A stretch of 64,000 bases of DNA from Sulfitobacter sp. DSM 110093. Its GTDB lineage: Bacteria; Pseudomonadota; Alphaproteobacteria; Rhodobacterales; Rhodobacteraceae. The DNA lies in assembly GCF_022788715.1 (NCBI RefSeq), contig NZ_CP085169.1, forward strand, positions 62,001-126,000, given 5' to 3'. Both the position numbers and the translations under genes were made by a program. The notes under the pieces were generated by a model. That model made no database searches. It was not told where the DNA came from and saw only the letters and a program-made list of their open reading frames with translations. Below are positions 1-8,235 of the stretch, in pieces. Within the stretch, counting starts at the first letter, position 1, and the number at the start of each line of letters is the position of its first letter.

Positions 1-186
1 CCGGCAGCTTTCCCGCTACCGGAGGGGTCAACGTTAACTAAGGAACTGGAGTTGCATGGCCAAGCAACGCGCCTGTTTCCACCTCTACTTTCGCTTAACC
101 GAAACGGACGGCAGCGTGATATTCTTAGCCCACACCTTATGTGTTCGATGCCTTGCCTATCCCGATAGCGGCGACGGAAACTGAGA

Positions 187-573
187 ATGGGGGCTGCGGG
201 AGGAAAAGGGCCAGTCGAACGATCAGGCAGCAAGCTATCCGCCGTCGGCGCGCGTTTCTTTCAGGTCCCGAGGAACGTCGCGCTCATTGGTCTGCTTTAT
301 GCGATCATTACCGCGACCGTCGTGTATTTGCTGGGAGGAGGCCGCTGGACCATACTGTTGGCGTTTTTGGTCGGAGGGGGCTGCGCGGGGAAGATTGCGG
401 CCTTGGTCCGCGCCGATATCCTGCATGATCTCCATCCTCCTGACAGGTTGCCAGAACCTTTATCTCGAAAGAATGGCTCGGCCTCACCGTATAAACCGGA
501 GAAGGCCGAGTTGGATGAAGCGCTTCTTTCTCCGTCAGGAGATCAACGAGCAGATGATACAGCTGACGTATGA
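187..573 (+). CDS. Small putative membrane protein, unrecognised
   Basis: Encodes 128 residues with two adjoining hydrophobic stretches (about residues 34-50 and 54-70) separated by a short GGGRWT turn, followed by a charged, hydrophilic tail, so a two-pass inner-membrane topology is suggested. The YLLGGGRWT turn loosely recalls small SyrA/ExoX-type exopolysaccharide regulators, but I cannot claim homology. The 3' end overlaps the convergent response regulator by about 30 bp. No strong Shine-Dalgarno precedes the ATG, so the reading frame may be fortuitous. Confidence 0.3.
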   Translation: MGAAGGKGPVERSGSKLSAVGARFFQVPRNVALIGLLYAIITATVVYLLGGGRWTILLAFLVGGGCAGKIAALVRADILHDLHPPDRLPEPLSRKNGSASPYKPEKAELDEALLSPSGDQRADDTADV

Positions 574-1520
574 GAGGTCGAGGCATTGTTCTTAGAGATC
601 TGACGGCCAGCCGTCCGATCGATCGCTCTGTTGAAAGTGTTGCGTACCCGCTGCGTTCGATTGGCATTCGGTCGGACGGGCCGGCCGATCGAAAGAGTGA
701 TCGGTGCGTGGTTCGCGTCTTCCCCCCAGGGCCCCATGATCTGAAGTTCGGCTAAGACTAACTCTTCTATTTGCGGCCAGCCTGGTAGGCTGTCGCCGGT
801 GACGATACATAATATCGTACCGCCGCCGAAATGCGCCATAAGAAGCTGCGGGCAGTCCACAACCCGGCTGATTGCGCCTGATACATTGGCGATGGCCATG
901 GCGTATTCGCGGCTGCTGCCGCGAGAATATAAGGTCGCGATGTCCTCGATTTGCGCGCAGAAGACATGGCAGATGTTCAAGTGCTTGCGAGAAAGCTGCG
1001 AGAGATAATTTCCCAGCGAAAAGGGCGGGACCAATTGGGGCACGCCAAGAACGTGAACCGGGTCCTCTAAAGCGAAGTCGTGTTGCCCCTCGTGGCCGCC
1101 TGTCAACATCAATTTGGGGTCGAGCCGCAGCGCCACTTCTGAACTGTCTAGGAGGCGCTGGATCACGCGCAGGCGCCGTTCAACTTCTCGGACTTCGAAG
1201 GGTTTGACAATGTAGTCGTTGGCTCCGGCCGCGAACGCCTGCTCGATTGATATTGCGTCGGATTTGAGTGTCAGCATGATGATCGGCGTTGTGCGATAGC
1301 TCGAGATCGCCCGAATTTTGCGACACAACGTTATCCCGTCCATGAAGGGCATCACAATGTCCAGCAGGAGGCAATCGAAAGGCTGCGCTGACGCTTCGAT
1401 GATTGCGAGCGCTTCCTTTCCCGAAGCGGCAACGGTCACATTCGCAAAATCCGTCCCTTGCAGGATTGCCGGCAAGAACTCGAGGATGAAGGGATTGTCA
1501 TCGACGGCGAGGATCTTCAT
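543..1520 (-). CDS. Response regulator with degenerate GGDEF-like output domain (copy 1)
   Basis: A 325-residue protein. Residues 1-120 are a receiver domain with the acidic pair D7/D8, phospho-acceptor D54 (LLLDIVMP), T84 and K106 (VKPFE). The C-terminal part (about 180-305) has the outline of a GGDEF domain: HFGGGTILCIV occupies the signature position and LSIGR the later conserved strand, but the acidic residue of GG(D/E)EF is glycine, so cyclase activity is not expected. Start chosen at the ATG before KILAVDD, preceded by AAAGGAC; an upstream in-frame ATG would add 21 unlike residues. It is a full-length paralogue of the regulator at 3428-4402, and both probably serve the kinase at 4709. 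Output may be protein-protein signalling (inference). Confidence 0.85.
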   Translation of the reverse strand: MKILAVDDNPFILEFLPAILQGTDFANVTVAASGKEALAIIEASAQPFDCLLLDIVMPFMDGITLCRKIRAISSYRTTPIIMLTLKSDAISIEQAFAAGANDYIVKPFEVREVERRLRVIQRLLDSSEVALRLDPKLMLTGGHEGQHDFALEDPVHVLGVPQLVPPFSLGNYLSQLSRKHLNICHVFCAQIEDIATLYSRGSSREYAMAIANVSGAISRVVDCPQLLMAHFGGGTILCIVTGDSLPGWPQIEELVLAELQIMGPWGEDANHAPITLSIGRPVRPNANRTQRVRNTFNRAIDRTAGRQISKNNASTSHTSAVSSAR

Positions 1521-1957
1521 GTGCTTTGTCCTTTGATCATGATGCGACATGCTTGAATTAGAGTTCGCGAAGGGAAGACGCATTCAGCGGGTCCTTGCGG
1601 CTTTAAGTGCAGGCAGTCGAAACGAGCTGTTCTTTGTCGCTTGGGTCTCCAGGGCCCTTGCGACATGTTCTTTGGTATGTATCTATACTAAAGAGTGTAT
1701 CCAGGATTGTGGCGATTTAATGACGTCTGGGGCTGCCCTGAATTTTGTGCTCTTCAAAGATCGCGGGGGAATAAAAGCGCCGACCATCCGCTTGTGACTG
1801 CATACGGTAATCACCCCAAATTCGCGCACATCTTCCGTCATCATTGGGAAGTTGCATGCAAATTCGGTCCGACATCTGCCTTTACCTTGGCCCCGCCGAT
1901 CGAGCTGAGCTTGAAGCTCTGCAGAACAACCGCCACACATCGCGCAAGCTCAGTTAA
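1521..1957. other. Intergenic stretch without a recognisable gene
   Basis: About 440 bases between the first response regulator and the broken Fic gene. Open frames here (for example 1549-1797 on the plus strand) show no domain signature and no convincing ribosome-binding site. Some sequence upstream of 1520 must hold the promoter of the response regulator, but no clear -35/-10 pair was identified. Confidence 0.4.
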
Positions 1958-2237
1958 TTAACAGCAGGTCATTTGCCTGATAATAATGTCGCGCAGAGCA
2001 TGGTGGTTGGAATTATGGGAAAGAATTGATGCTTGCACCATATCTTCACGATCCAGCCCCTCCCATGTCAGCTTATGACCAGCGCGTTCGGCGATGTATC
2101 GAGCATACTCCCGTAGAGTCCGCATAGCCAGTTTCAGCCAAGTCAAGGTCTTGTTGTGTTCTTAGTCCAAGCTTGTTGCGGAGTATTCCAGTGTCCGGAT
2201 CAAAATATCTGTCACCACCATCATACTTATCTGACAT
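1958..2237 (-). pseudogene. Fic-domain toxin, internally deleted and frameshifted
   Basis: Begins with ATG at 2237, just after the antitoxin stop, and reads MSDKYDGGDRYFDPDTGILR followed by NKLG, a typical Fic N-terminus. After about 40 codons the reading jumps to another frame at about 2140, which continues with REYARYIAERAGHKLTWEG and MVQASILSHN, the conserved end of Fic AMP-transferases. The central part with the catalytic HPFxxGNGR loop is missing, so roughly half of a usual 200-residue Fic protein is gone. The product cannot AMPylate. The order antitoxin-then-Fic matches VbhA/VbhT-type modules. Deletion boundaries are approximate. Confidence 0.75.
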
Positions 2238-2243
2238 GTCTAA

Positions 2244-2456
2244 TTATATGGACGGTTCAAGGCGATCGAACCTTGCTTCAATCTTGGCTTTGACCTGCGC
2301 TAAGTCTATTTTTCCTGAAATGAAATTATCAAGATCGGCTAACGTATCTACGTCAAGCTCCAACCCCTCAAGGCGCTGACTATTTATTGCGCTCGCAACC
2401 ACAGTCCTGCGGTCCTCGGAGGCGGTTTCGTCATAGCTTTTGTGTGTGCAGGCCAT
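2244..2456 (-). CDS. VbhA-type antitoxin of a Fic module
   Basis: A 70-residue protein whose core (RRTVVASAINSQRLEGLEL, then ISGKIDLAQVKAKIEARF) matches the VbhA-family antitoxin fold: an inhibitory helix placed against the Fic active site and a C-terminal helix after the conserved G-x-I-x-L turn. The start at 2456 is preceded by AAAGGG at suitable spacing; the longer frame to 2519 would add a tail without similarity. In the family the antitoxin blocks ATP binding by the Fic partner. Here the partner directly downstream is gutted, so the gene is an orphan antitoxin that still has an intact reading frame. Confidence 0.75.
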   Translation of the reverse strand: MACTHKSYDETASEDRRTVVASAINSQRLEGLELDVDTLADLDNFISGKIDLAQVKAKIEARFDRLEPSI

Positions 2457-2750
2457 GTAATCGCCCTTTCTGCTTCCCGTGTATGTTACTCGCATCTGAA
2501 GAAAACAACAATCGAACATCTGGGGCTATGCTGCCTCCCACAGAAGATACCTTCGGGTGAGAACCGATGGTTTTCGGCAAGCCCCATCTTATGGCCCGCC
2601 GCGCCAAGACACTGCCGCCGAACGCACACTGGTCTAACGTTGAAAATGGGGCCGTTCTGGGTCTGACAGCATCCGTCCGGCTTCGGCGCTCGGACGGCGG
2701 GTCATAGTGCTTGCTAGACGTCCACCATCGTAGACATCTTGAGGTTTGGG

Positions 2751-3134
2751 ATGGGGGGTAAGAAGGGTCAGAAAAAGCGGTTCTGGTCGGATAATGAGGC
2801 GCGGACGATTTGCGCAGGCGCGGTTTTTGTTGCGCAGGTTGCGCGTCGCTAAGCGAGGGGCGCCAGTCTGATCCACAAATGGCGCCGCGACCCTCGGCTT
2901 GCATCGGAAGGTCAGGCCTAGGAGCTTCTCGAGCCTCAGGGCGCGGTGTTTCTCCCCCTTGAGGTCGCGGGCGCGACGTCAGCGTCGTGCATCTCTCCAA
3001 CAGGTCCCGTCACGGTGCGATGCGCCGACATGGCGTTGTCAGATAGTCGGCGCATTCTGGTGGAGGGACCAATCGAGCTGTCGGCGGTGCTGACGCTAGT
3101 CGAGGGACTGGGGGGTAATTCCGGCTCTCCTTGA
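2751..3134 (+). pseudogene. IS66-family tnpA (OrfA) remnant with two in-frame stops
   Basis: Reading from ATG 2751 in a single frame gives KKRFWSDNEARTICAGAV and VAQVARR, then a stop, ASLIHKWRRDPRLASEG, a second stop, FLPLEVAGA, and the end SDSRRILVEGPIELSAVLTL plus VEGL. These are the landmarks of the IS66 OrfA helix-turn-helix protein: the FWSDEEK start, the LIHKW helix, the FLPVEI linker and the LVEG end. The frame is otherwise continuous, so decay is by nonsense mutation rather than rearrangement. No tnpB or tnpC follows; the rest of the element has been lost. Confidence 0.75.
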
Positions 3135-3427
3135 GGGATTGAAGGAAGAGCGCTTGAAGGTATTTTCTTTCGCCCATTGGCCAAGTGTTGCGATTTTTGT
3201 CGCATGATAACAGAACGAATATTTTCCACCTGAAAAGCGGAAGGTAGGCTCCTGCGAAGTTTTTCGGTGAGTGTTTAATTTTGCCCGGCATAGTCCCGGT
3301 CCAGGCGGCGCATAAATCGGAAGGAAAGTGCCAGTGACTTAAGACCGACATTTTTCCAATGAACAAACTTTAATGGTAGGAGCGTGCGCCGTTGTGATGC
3401 AGGGCAAAACGGGAAGCGACGCCGGCA
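3135..3427. other. Short intergenic stretch, nothing recognised
   Basis: About 290 bases between the IS66 remnant and the 3' end of the second response regulator. No gene, strong hairpin or repeat was identified; it may carry further IS66-derived sequence too decayed to read. Confidence 0.3.
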
Positions 3428-4402
3428 TCAAGACGCCGCGGCAGCAGGGTGCAGATCTGGTTGTGAGCCCGTGAGACTTTCCGTTCTGGCGGACTTCACC
3501 CGTTGGATTGCGCGATCAAACGTCCGCTTTACGCGCTGTGTGGCGCTGGCATTCGGCTGGATCGGCTTGCCGATCGAAAGGGTGAGATTCATTTTGCCGC
3601 CGTGCTCATAGCGTGGGACCAACTCCCCCAACTGACGTTGAATTGCATTTTCCACGTCGTCCCAATCTGGCAGGTGCTCAGTTGTGACCACGCAGAGAAG
3701 CATGCCGCCCCCGTTGTGGGTCATCAAAAGCTCCGGACAGCTTATGCTCTGCGCTATGAGCCGCGTGACTGCAACGATTGCAGTCCTGACCTCTGCGGTG
3801 GTGCCATTCGCGTACAGCTGCTGAAAGTTATCGATGGAGACCGCAAAAACATGGCAATCATCTAAGCTGCTCCGTGAGAGCTGGGAGAGATATGCCCCCA
3901 GTGAAAAGGGGAGAACAAGTTGAGGGATATCTTCGATGTGCACGGCTTGACTATCGTCAAAGTGATGCACCCCTGGCGATCCCGTTTCCAAATCTTGTGC
4001 GGAAATATGGAGCGTGGCTTCTGTTCTCTTCATCATGCGCTCTGCCACACGCAGTCTTGACCTAAGATCGCCTGCTTCAAACGGCTTTGTGACATAATCG
4101 GTCGCACCTGCCACGAAGGCGCGGCCCACTGCGATAGCATCCGTCCTTTGCGTCAGCATTAGGATGGGTGTGTAGAGGTATCCCGGTAGGGATCGAATTT
4201 TGCGGCATAGGGCAATGCCGTCCATTTCTGGCATCTCGATATCGAGCAGCAGGCAGTCGAATTTTGTTTCTGGTGCTGAAAGAAGCTCTAGCGCCTCTGC
4301 GCCAGAGGAGGCGGTGGTGATCTCGCAAGCGTTTACGGCAGATAGGGTCGTTTGGACCAGGTCTCGGATGATTGGGTCGTCGTCGACTGCAAGAATTTCC
4401 AT
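3428..4402 (-). CDS. Response regulator with degenerate GGDEF-like output domain (copy 2)
   Basis: A 324-residue protein parallel to the regulator at 543-1520 over its whole length. The receiver domain has the acidic pair in VDDDP, phospho-acceptor aspartate in LLLDIEMPEMDG, the threonine of MLTQR and the lysine of TKPFE. The C-terminal region again carries a GGDEF-shaped sequence with the acidic residue lost (HNGGGMLLCVV) and the following LSIGKP strand. The ATG at 4402 is preceded by TTAAGG; a TTG three bases upstream is possible but less likely. It is transcribed divergently from the kinase gene at 4709 across a roughly 300-bp AT-rich gap, an arrangement expected for a cognate kinase-regulator pair. 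Confidence 0.87.
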   Translation of the reverse strand: MEILAVDDDPIIRDLVQTTLSAVNACEITTASSGAEALELLSAPETKFDCLLLDIEMPEMDGIALCRKIRSLPGYLYTPILMLTQRTDAIAVGRAFVAGATDYVTKPFEAGDLRSRLRVAERMMKRTEATLHISAQDLETGSPGVHHFDDSQAVHIEDIPQLVLPFSLGAYLSQLSRSSLDDCHVFAVSIDNFQQLYANGTTAEVRTAIVAVTRLIAQSISCPELLMTHNGGGMLLCVVTTEHLPDWDDVENAIQRQLGELVPRYEHGGKMNLTLSIGKPIQPNASATQRVKRTFDRAIQRVKSARTESLTGSQPDLHPAAAAS

Positions 4403-4708
4403 CAATTGGCCTTAATATTGAACGCAAACTAAAAATACGGAGTATTTTGTTTACTGTTTCGAAAATGTTTAGCGAAATTATGGCAGTTTTGAAGGGCTGT
4501 GCGCCTTTCTTTCGCCATACTTTAGACTTGATATTGCCTTGCGATAATTTCTGCTGCCATGAATGGGTATTTTACCATTTGTATTCAATGACATGGGCTC
4601 TTTGCGCAGGCGCAAGTTTTGCGTTTTTTTGGCCCAAAATGGGCTTTTAGTATTGATTGTCCTAACGGGTTTCCTCTTACCTCGGCCAGTAAGGCAGAGT
4701 GTAGGACT
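4403..4708. promoter_or_regulatory. AT-rich divergent control region between regulator and kinase genes
   Basis: A 306-bp spacer serving two outward-facing genes. It is visibly richer in A/T than its surroundings and contains TTTCGAAA (4457-4464) within a run of T- and A-tracts. Ros and MucR proteins bind AT-rich promoter DNA, and the adjacent kinase carries a Ros-type zinc finger, so autoregulation at this site is a reasonable inference. No precise -10/-35 pair is claimed. Confidence 0.35.
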
Positions 4709-6163
4709 ATGACATTGAATTGTAATGTTTCCGCAAATTTTAGTGCGTCTGAATCTATTGAGTTGGACCCATCTCTGTCCGAGCGCGACGCGCGCTTTGA
4801 TAAGCTTACAAATATAGCATCCCTTGTCATGAAGGCGCCTATATCCCTTCTCACGATTATCGACGATGCGGGTGGTCAACAGCTCTTTAAGTCAGCCGCG
4901 GGCCTGACAGGAGAACTCTTCCAGACGCGTTCGACGCCACTAAGCCACTCTTTTTGCAAACATGTCCGTGACAGCGGCAAACCGCTTGTGGTCCGAGACT
5001 CTCGAAAGCACCCTGAGCTTAAGTATAACCCGGCGGTTGCTGAATTTGGCCTCATTGGGTATCTCGGGGTTCCGTTCCGCAGTGAGCGGGGGGACGTTGT
5101 GGGCGCATTTTGCTGTATAGACCACCGCCCGCGGGATTGGGACGAAAACGATATTGAAATCCTTACCCGATTGGCCTCCATCGCAGCCGACCAGCTTCAT
5201 CTGACTTCTGCAGAGGACGGTAGAGTAAAGGCCAAACGTTTGGCCGAGCAAGCCGCGGCGACCCGTGCAAGCTTTCTGTCGCATGCCAATCATGAGGTGC
5301 GGACCCCCCTTAGCTCCATTGGGGGAGCAACCCGTCTTCTGAGCATGGTCGTGGCCGATGAGAAAGCGCGCAATCTCGTTGGGGTGATTGAGCGGAATGT
5401 ATCCCGGTTGAGCGCGCTCGCAGATGATCTTGTGCGGATTGCAGAGTTGGACGACGCGACCGCTTCGATTGCCCAGGAATCCTTTAATCTGTCGGAAGTA
5501 ATCGGCAATATCGTGGATAGGCATCATGATGCCGCTCAGACCAAAGGGATAGATCTCACTCTTACCTGTGACCTCAAAGATGATCCCCTCTTACTGTTTG
5601 ATGCGCAAGTCCTCACCCAAGTCGTTGAACGCCTTCTTTCCAACGCTGTTAAGTTTACGTCCCTCGGCGAAGTGCGGGTCGCGATCGCGTCAGAACACTG
5701 CCAGGACGGTGCCACTATCAGGATCACAGATACCGGCTGTGGCATTGAGGCAGAACACCTCGTCAGACTTTTTGATGAGTTCGAAGCGCACAACCCAAGA
5801 ACGGCGCGTCAGGGAGGAGGCACGGGGCTTGGTATGAGCATCGTTCGCCGCGACGTCGAACGGATGGGCGGTGAGATCTCGGTATCCAGCCAGCCGGGGG
5901 AGGGAACGGACTTCGTCGTGTTCCTGCCTAACGGCCGCGGCGCAAATTCTTGCGAGCATCTCGAGGATGAGCAGGAGGGTGGCTCTCACCTTCTTACCTG
6001 TCTGGAATGTGGGGAGGAGATGGGTCTTCTGCGTCGTCATCTAAGCCAAGTGCATGGTCTGACCCCTGAGGCCTATCGCGCCAAATGGAAGCTGGCTAGC
6101 GACTTTGCGGTTTCCAGTAAGGGCTATAGAAAGATGCGGCAGGCGGTCAGAAACTTGATGTAA
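4709..6163 (+). CDS. GAF sensor histidine kinase fused to a Ros/MucR zinc finger
   Basis: A 484-residue soluble protein without membrane segments. About residues 20-165 form a GAF sensor domain. The dimerisation box follows with phospho-acceptor H195 (NHEVRTPLSSI), then an HATPase_c domain with N box (LLSNAVKFT), G1 (DTGCGIE), F (LFDEF) and G2 (GGGTGLGMSIV). The last 60 residues are a Ros/MucR domain: C431-x2-C434-x9-H444-x4-H449, followed by LTPEAYRAKW, the hallmark of that family. Zinc-ligand spacing equals that of Agrobacterium Ros. The ATG at 4709 is preferred because GTAGGA lies just upstream and the GAF region begins soon after. The combination suggests a kinase that itself binds DNA. 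Two response regulators on the opposite strand are likely partners. Confidence 0.88.
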   Translation: MTLNCNVSANFSASESIELDPSLSERDARFDKLTNIASLVMKAPISLLTIIDDAGGQQLFKSAAGLTGELFQTRSTPLSHSFCKHVRDSGKPLVVRDSRKHPELKYNPAVAEFGLIGYLGVPFRSERGDVVGAFCCIDHRPRDWDENDIEILTRLASIAADQLHLTSAEDGRVKAKRLAEQAAATRASFLSHANHEVRTPLSSIGGATRLLSMVVADEKARNLVGVIERNVSRLSALADDLVRIAELDDATASIAQESFNLSEVIGNIVDRHHDAAQTKGIDLTLTCDLKDDPLLLFDAQVLTQVVERLLSNAVKFTSLGEVRVAIASEHCQDGATIRITDTGCGIEAEHLVRLFDEFEAHNPRTARQGGGTGLGMSIVRRDVERMGGEISVSSQPGEGTDFVVFLPNGRGANSCEHLEDEQEGGSHLLTCLECGEEMGLLRRHLSQVHGLTPEAYRAKWKLASDFAVSSKGYRKMRQAVRNLM

Positions 6164-6575
6164 TCTTTTGCCTGGGCCAAGCGTCACAAGCAACGAAGCC
6201 TCTACTGGCAAAGCAAAGGTTTCTTAACCTTGTTTGACATGTGGCAAAGCGTGACAGGCTCCCGAGGTTCTGTTGTATGAAGTCGTTTATGAACGAATTT
6301 CCCTTTCCCTAGACACAGCGTCTACGGTTCCCGTGATGGGTATGCCAAGCGTGGTGTAGCCCTTCATGACTGCAATACGGACCTAAACCTCTGCAACCGT
6401 ATCGCGTTGCGAGCTTCTGTTCGATCTTTTGAGCCCACTGAAGCGCCCGGTTCCAACGGGCTACCAGTTCAGCAGTTACCCAAGCAGCTCGGCCAGTCGC
6501 TTATTGAGCAGCCTATGCTGTGTTGATGGTGCGGGCCTTTCCCGCCGTCAGGACCCAAAATCTAAGGGCCTTTGC
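6164..6575. other. Intergenic region, no gene recognised
   Basis: About 410 bases between the kinase gene and the 3' end of the convergent hydratase gene. A GC-rich inverted repeat (GCGGGCCTTTCCCGC, around 6530-6546) could form a short hairpin, but it lacks a T-run on either strand. Nothing else was recognised. Confidence 0.35.
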
Positions 6576-7361
6576 TTAGCGAAGCGTGAGTGCTGCTCTA
6601 CCAACGCCGGACATCTCGACTTCAATTTTCCCTGGTCCGTCATGATATAAGATCGGGCTATGCGTTCCGCAGAAGACGACTTGACCGGCTTCAAGGGCGA
6701 GGCCTCGAGACGCGAGGTGATTGGCAAGCCAAATTACGGCATCCAGAGGGTTTTGCGGAGCCGCTCCTGTAACGTCGTGCACAACTTTGCCGTCAATCAG
6801 GACAACAGTATTAAGATCGCTAGTGTTTAAGCTTTCTGGCTCAACCCCACCATCACCAACAACCGCTCCCACGTTCGAAATATTTTGTGCGATAGCATCG
6901 GGAATATGAGTGTTGGGCATGTCCGTATGACGCATATCCAATAGCTCTACTCCAGTCGCGAACCTATCTATGGCAGCCACCACCTGAGACCGATTGAAGG
7001 GTGTCTCTTGTGGTGCCAGCGTCGACTTCATTACAGCGACGATTTCTGGCTCAAAGGCAAATTCTGTGTAATCCGATGCGTCCAGCACCGCATCGCTTTT
7101 CACTGATTGACTTGCAAAGATACGACCCGACGCAGGCTCGCTGAGTTTGAACCGATCCATTAATTGTTGCGAGTTCGCGGCGATCTTCCAACCAGCAACC
7201 GGGCCGCGCATTTCAGGAGCAGCTAGGGACGCTGCCACCTCATCCTGAACGGCATAGGCTTGCATGAGGCTTCGCGGTGGCTCTTCGGCATACGGGTTAA
7301 AAGGACTGCCATTCTGAACATCCTGCAAGATTCTCTCAATCAACGTGGTTTGGTGGGTCAT
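6576..7361 (-). CDS. 2-keto-4-pentenoate hydratase / fumarylacetoacetase-family protein
   Basis: A 261-residue protein of the MhpD-like branch of the FAH superfamily, whose members hydrate 2-oxopent-4-enoates or decarboxylate related keto acids using a divalent metal. Visible landmarks are VAGWKIAAN near residue 60, the metal-ligand segment EFAFEPEIVAVM, and GVELLDMRHTD. The ATG at 7361 overlaps the stop of the upstream isomerase gene as ATGA and is preceded by AAAAGGATG, so the two are translationally coupled; an ATG at 7391 would intrude further into the neighbour. The context of an isomerase, a dehydratase and a TRAP transporter points to small hydroxy- or keto-acid breakdown, but the substrate is not readable. 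Confidence 0.8.
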   Translation of the reverse strand: MTHQTTLIERILQDVQNGSPFNPYAEEPPRSLMQAYAVQDEVAASLAAPEMRGPVAGWKIAANSQQLMDRFKLSEPASGRIFASQSVKSDAVLDASDYTEFAFEPEIVAVMKSTLAPQETPFNRSQVVAAIDRFATGVELLDMRHTDMPNTHIPDAIAQNISNVGAVVGDGGVEPESLNTSDLNTVVLIDGKVVHDVTGAAPQNPLDAVIWLANHLASRGLALEAGQVVFCGTHSPILYHDGPGKIEVEMSGVGRAALTLR

Positions 7362-8137
7362 GCCATCATCCTTTTGAAATCTATCATCCATTGAAGTCCG
7401 TCACATGTGTTATGCTGCGGACGATATTCTGCCGAAACTGCGCCGTGGTAGCCTATGTCGTGCAGTGCCGTGAAAGCTGCGGCGAAATCGATCTCGCCAG
7501 TCCCAGGTTCATGGCGACCTGGTGTGTCAGCAAATTGAACATGGCCGATCCTTGGCCCCGCCCGCCGGATTGCAGCAGGTAAGTCGGGCTCTGTGATTGC
7601 CATATGGTACAAATCAAACTGAAGCGCGATGTTAGGACAGTTGAGCTCCTCCAAAAGCGCGAGCGCCTCATCTAGGCCCGAGAGAAAGAAGCCCGGGACA
7701 TCGTGACGATTCACTGCCTCCACCATGACCTGCACATCAATGTTGGCCATCACCTCAGCAGTATATGTTAGATTGGCCTTCAACATCGCCAGGCAATCGG
7801 CGTGAGGCACGCCTTCAGGCGGTCGGCCAGAAAGAACATTGATTTTGCGCACGTTCAAAGTGGCGGCTTGTTTGGCACAGATTTCCACAGCAGCGCGGTA
7901 AGCTTCTTTCTCGGCCGGCAGTGCGGCGAGACCGACAGATTCCCCCGGCCCCCGGGGAACGTTGATCAACTCAATGGGCATCTCCAGCGCGCTCGATGCC
8001 TCTTTCAAAGGCGCAATCGCCTGTGCTTCCGGAAATTGGATCTCGACCCCATCGAACCCGGCATCCTGCGCTGCTTTGAGCCGTTCCACTAAGGGAAGTT
8101 CACAGAACATCATTGAGACGTTGGAAATAAGCTTCAT
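7358..8137 (-). CDS. Hydroxypyruvate isomerase-like TIM-barrel protein
   Basis: A 259-residue xylose-isomerase-type TIM barrel resembling Hyi/OtnI, which interconvert hydroxypyruvate and tartronate semialdehyde or isomerise 2-oxo-tetronate. Signature pieces are FDGVEIQFPEA, VMVEAVNRHDVPGF, LQFDLYHM, HVQFADTPGRHEPGTGEI and SAEYRP, which supply the metal-binding acidic and histidine residues. The start at 8137 (MKLISNV) has GAGGTG upstream; the longer frame to 8176 adds an unrelated tail. The gene is transcribed away from the dehydratase at 8236 and coupled to the hydratase downstream. A step feeding tartronate semialdehyde to the dehydrogenase at 9960 is a plausible but inferred role. Confidence 0.82.
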   Translation of the reverse strand: MKLISNVSMMFCELPLVERLKAAQDAGFDGVEIQFPEAQAIAPLKEASSALEMPIELINVPRGPGESVGLAALPAEKEAYRAAVEICAKQAATLNVRKINVLSGRPPEGVPHADCLAMLKANLTYTAEVMANIDVQVMVEAVNRHDVPGFFLSGLDEALALLEELNCPNIALQFDLYHMAITEPDLPAAIRRAGPRIGHVQFADTPGRHEPGTGEIDFAAAFTALHDIGYHGAVSAEYRPQHNTCDGLQWMIDFKRMMA

Positions 8138-8235
8138 CTGCCGCACCTCGAATTCAACATTGACAGGAAACGGCATTGAGTGGTTTGGTTCAAGTATAAA
8201 CCTTCTTTAATGAAACTTTCTTTGGAGGCGGCAAT
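8138..8235. promoter_or_regulatory. Divergent promoter region of the acid-catabolic island
   Basis: Ninety-eight bases separate the isomerase and dehydratase starts, so both promoters must lie here. Weak candidates such as TTGACA (around 8159-8164) and TATAAA (8194-8199) are visible but not at ideal spacing with partners. The MarR-type regulator at 13837 is the natural candidate to act here (inference). Confidence 0.35.

Noticed and set aside
56-184. 42-codon ORF with a GGAG site near the window start
   Set aside because: No similarity to known small proteins and no supporting context; it may be chance.
1549-1797. 82-codon plus-strand ORF
   Set aside because: No domain signature and overlaps the promoter area of the response regulator.
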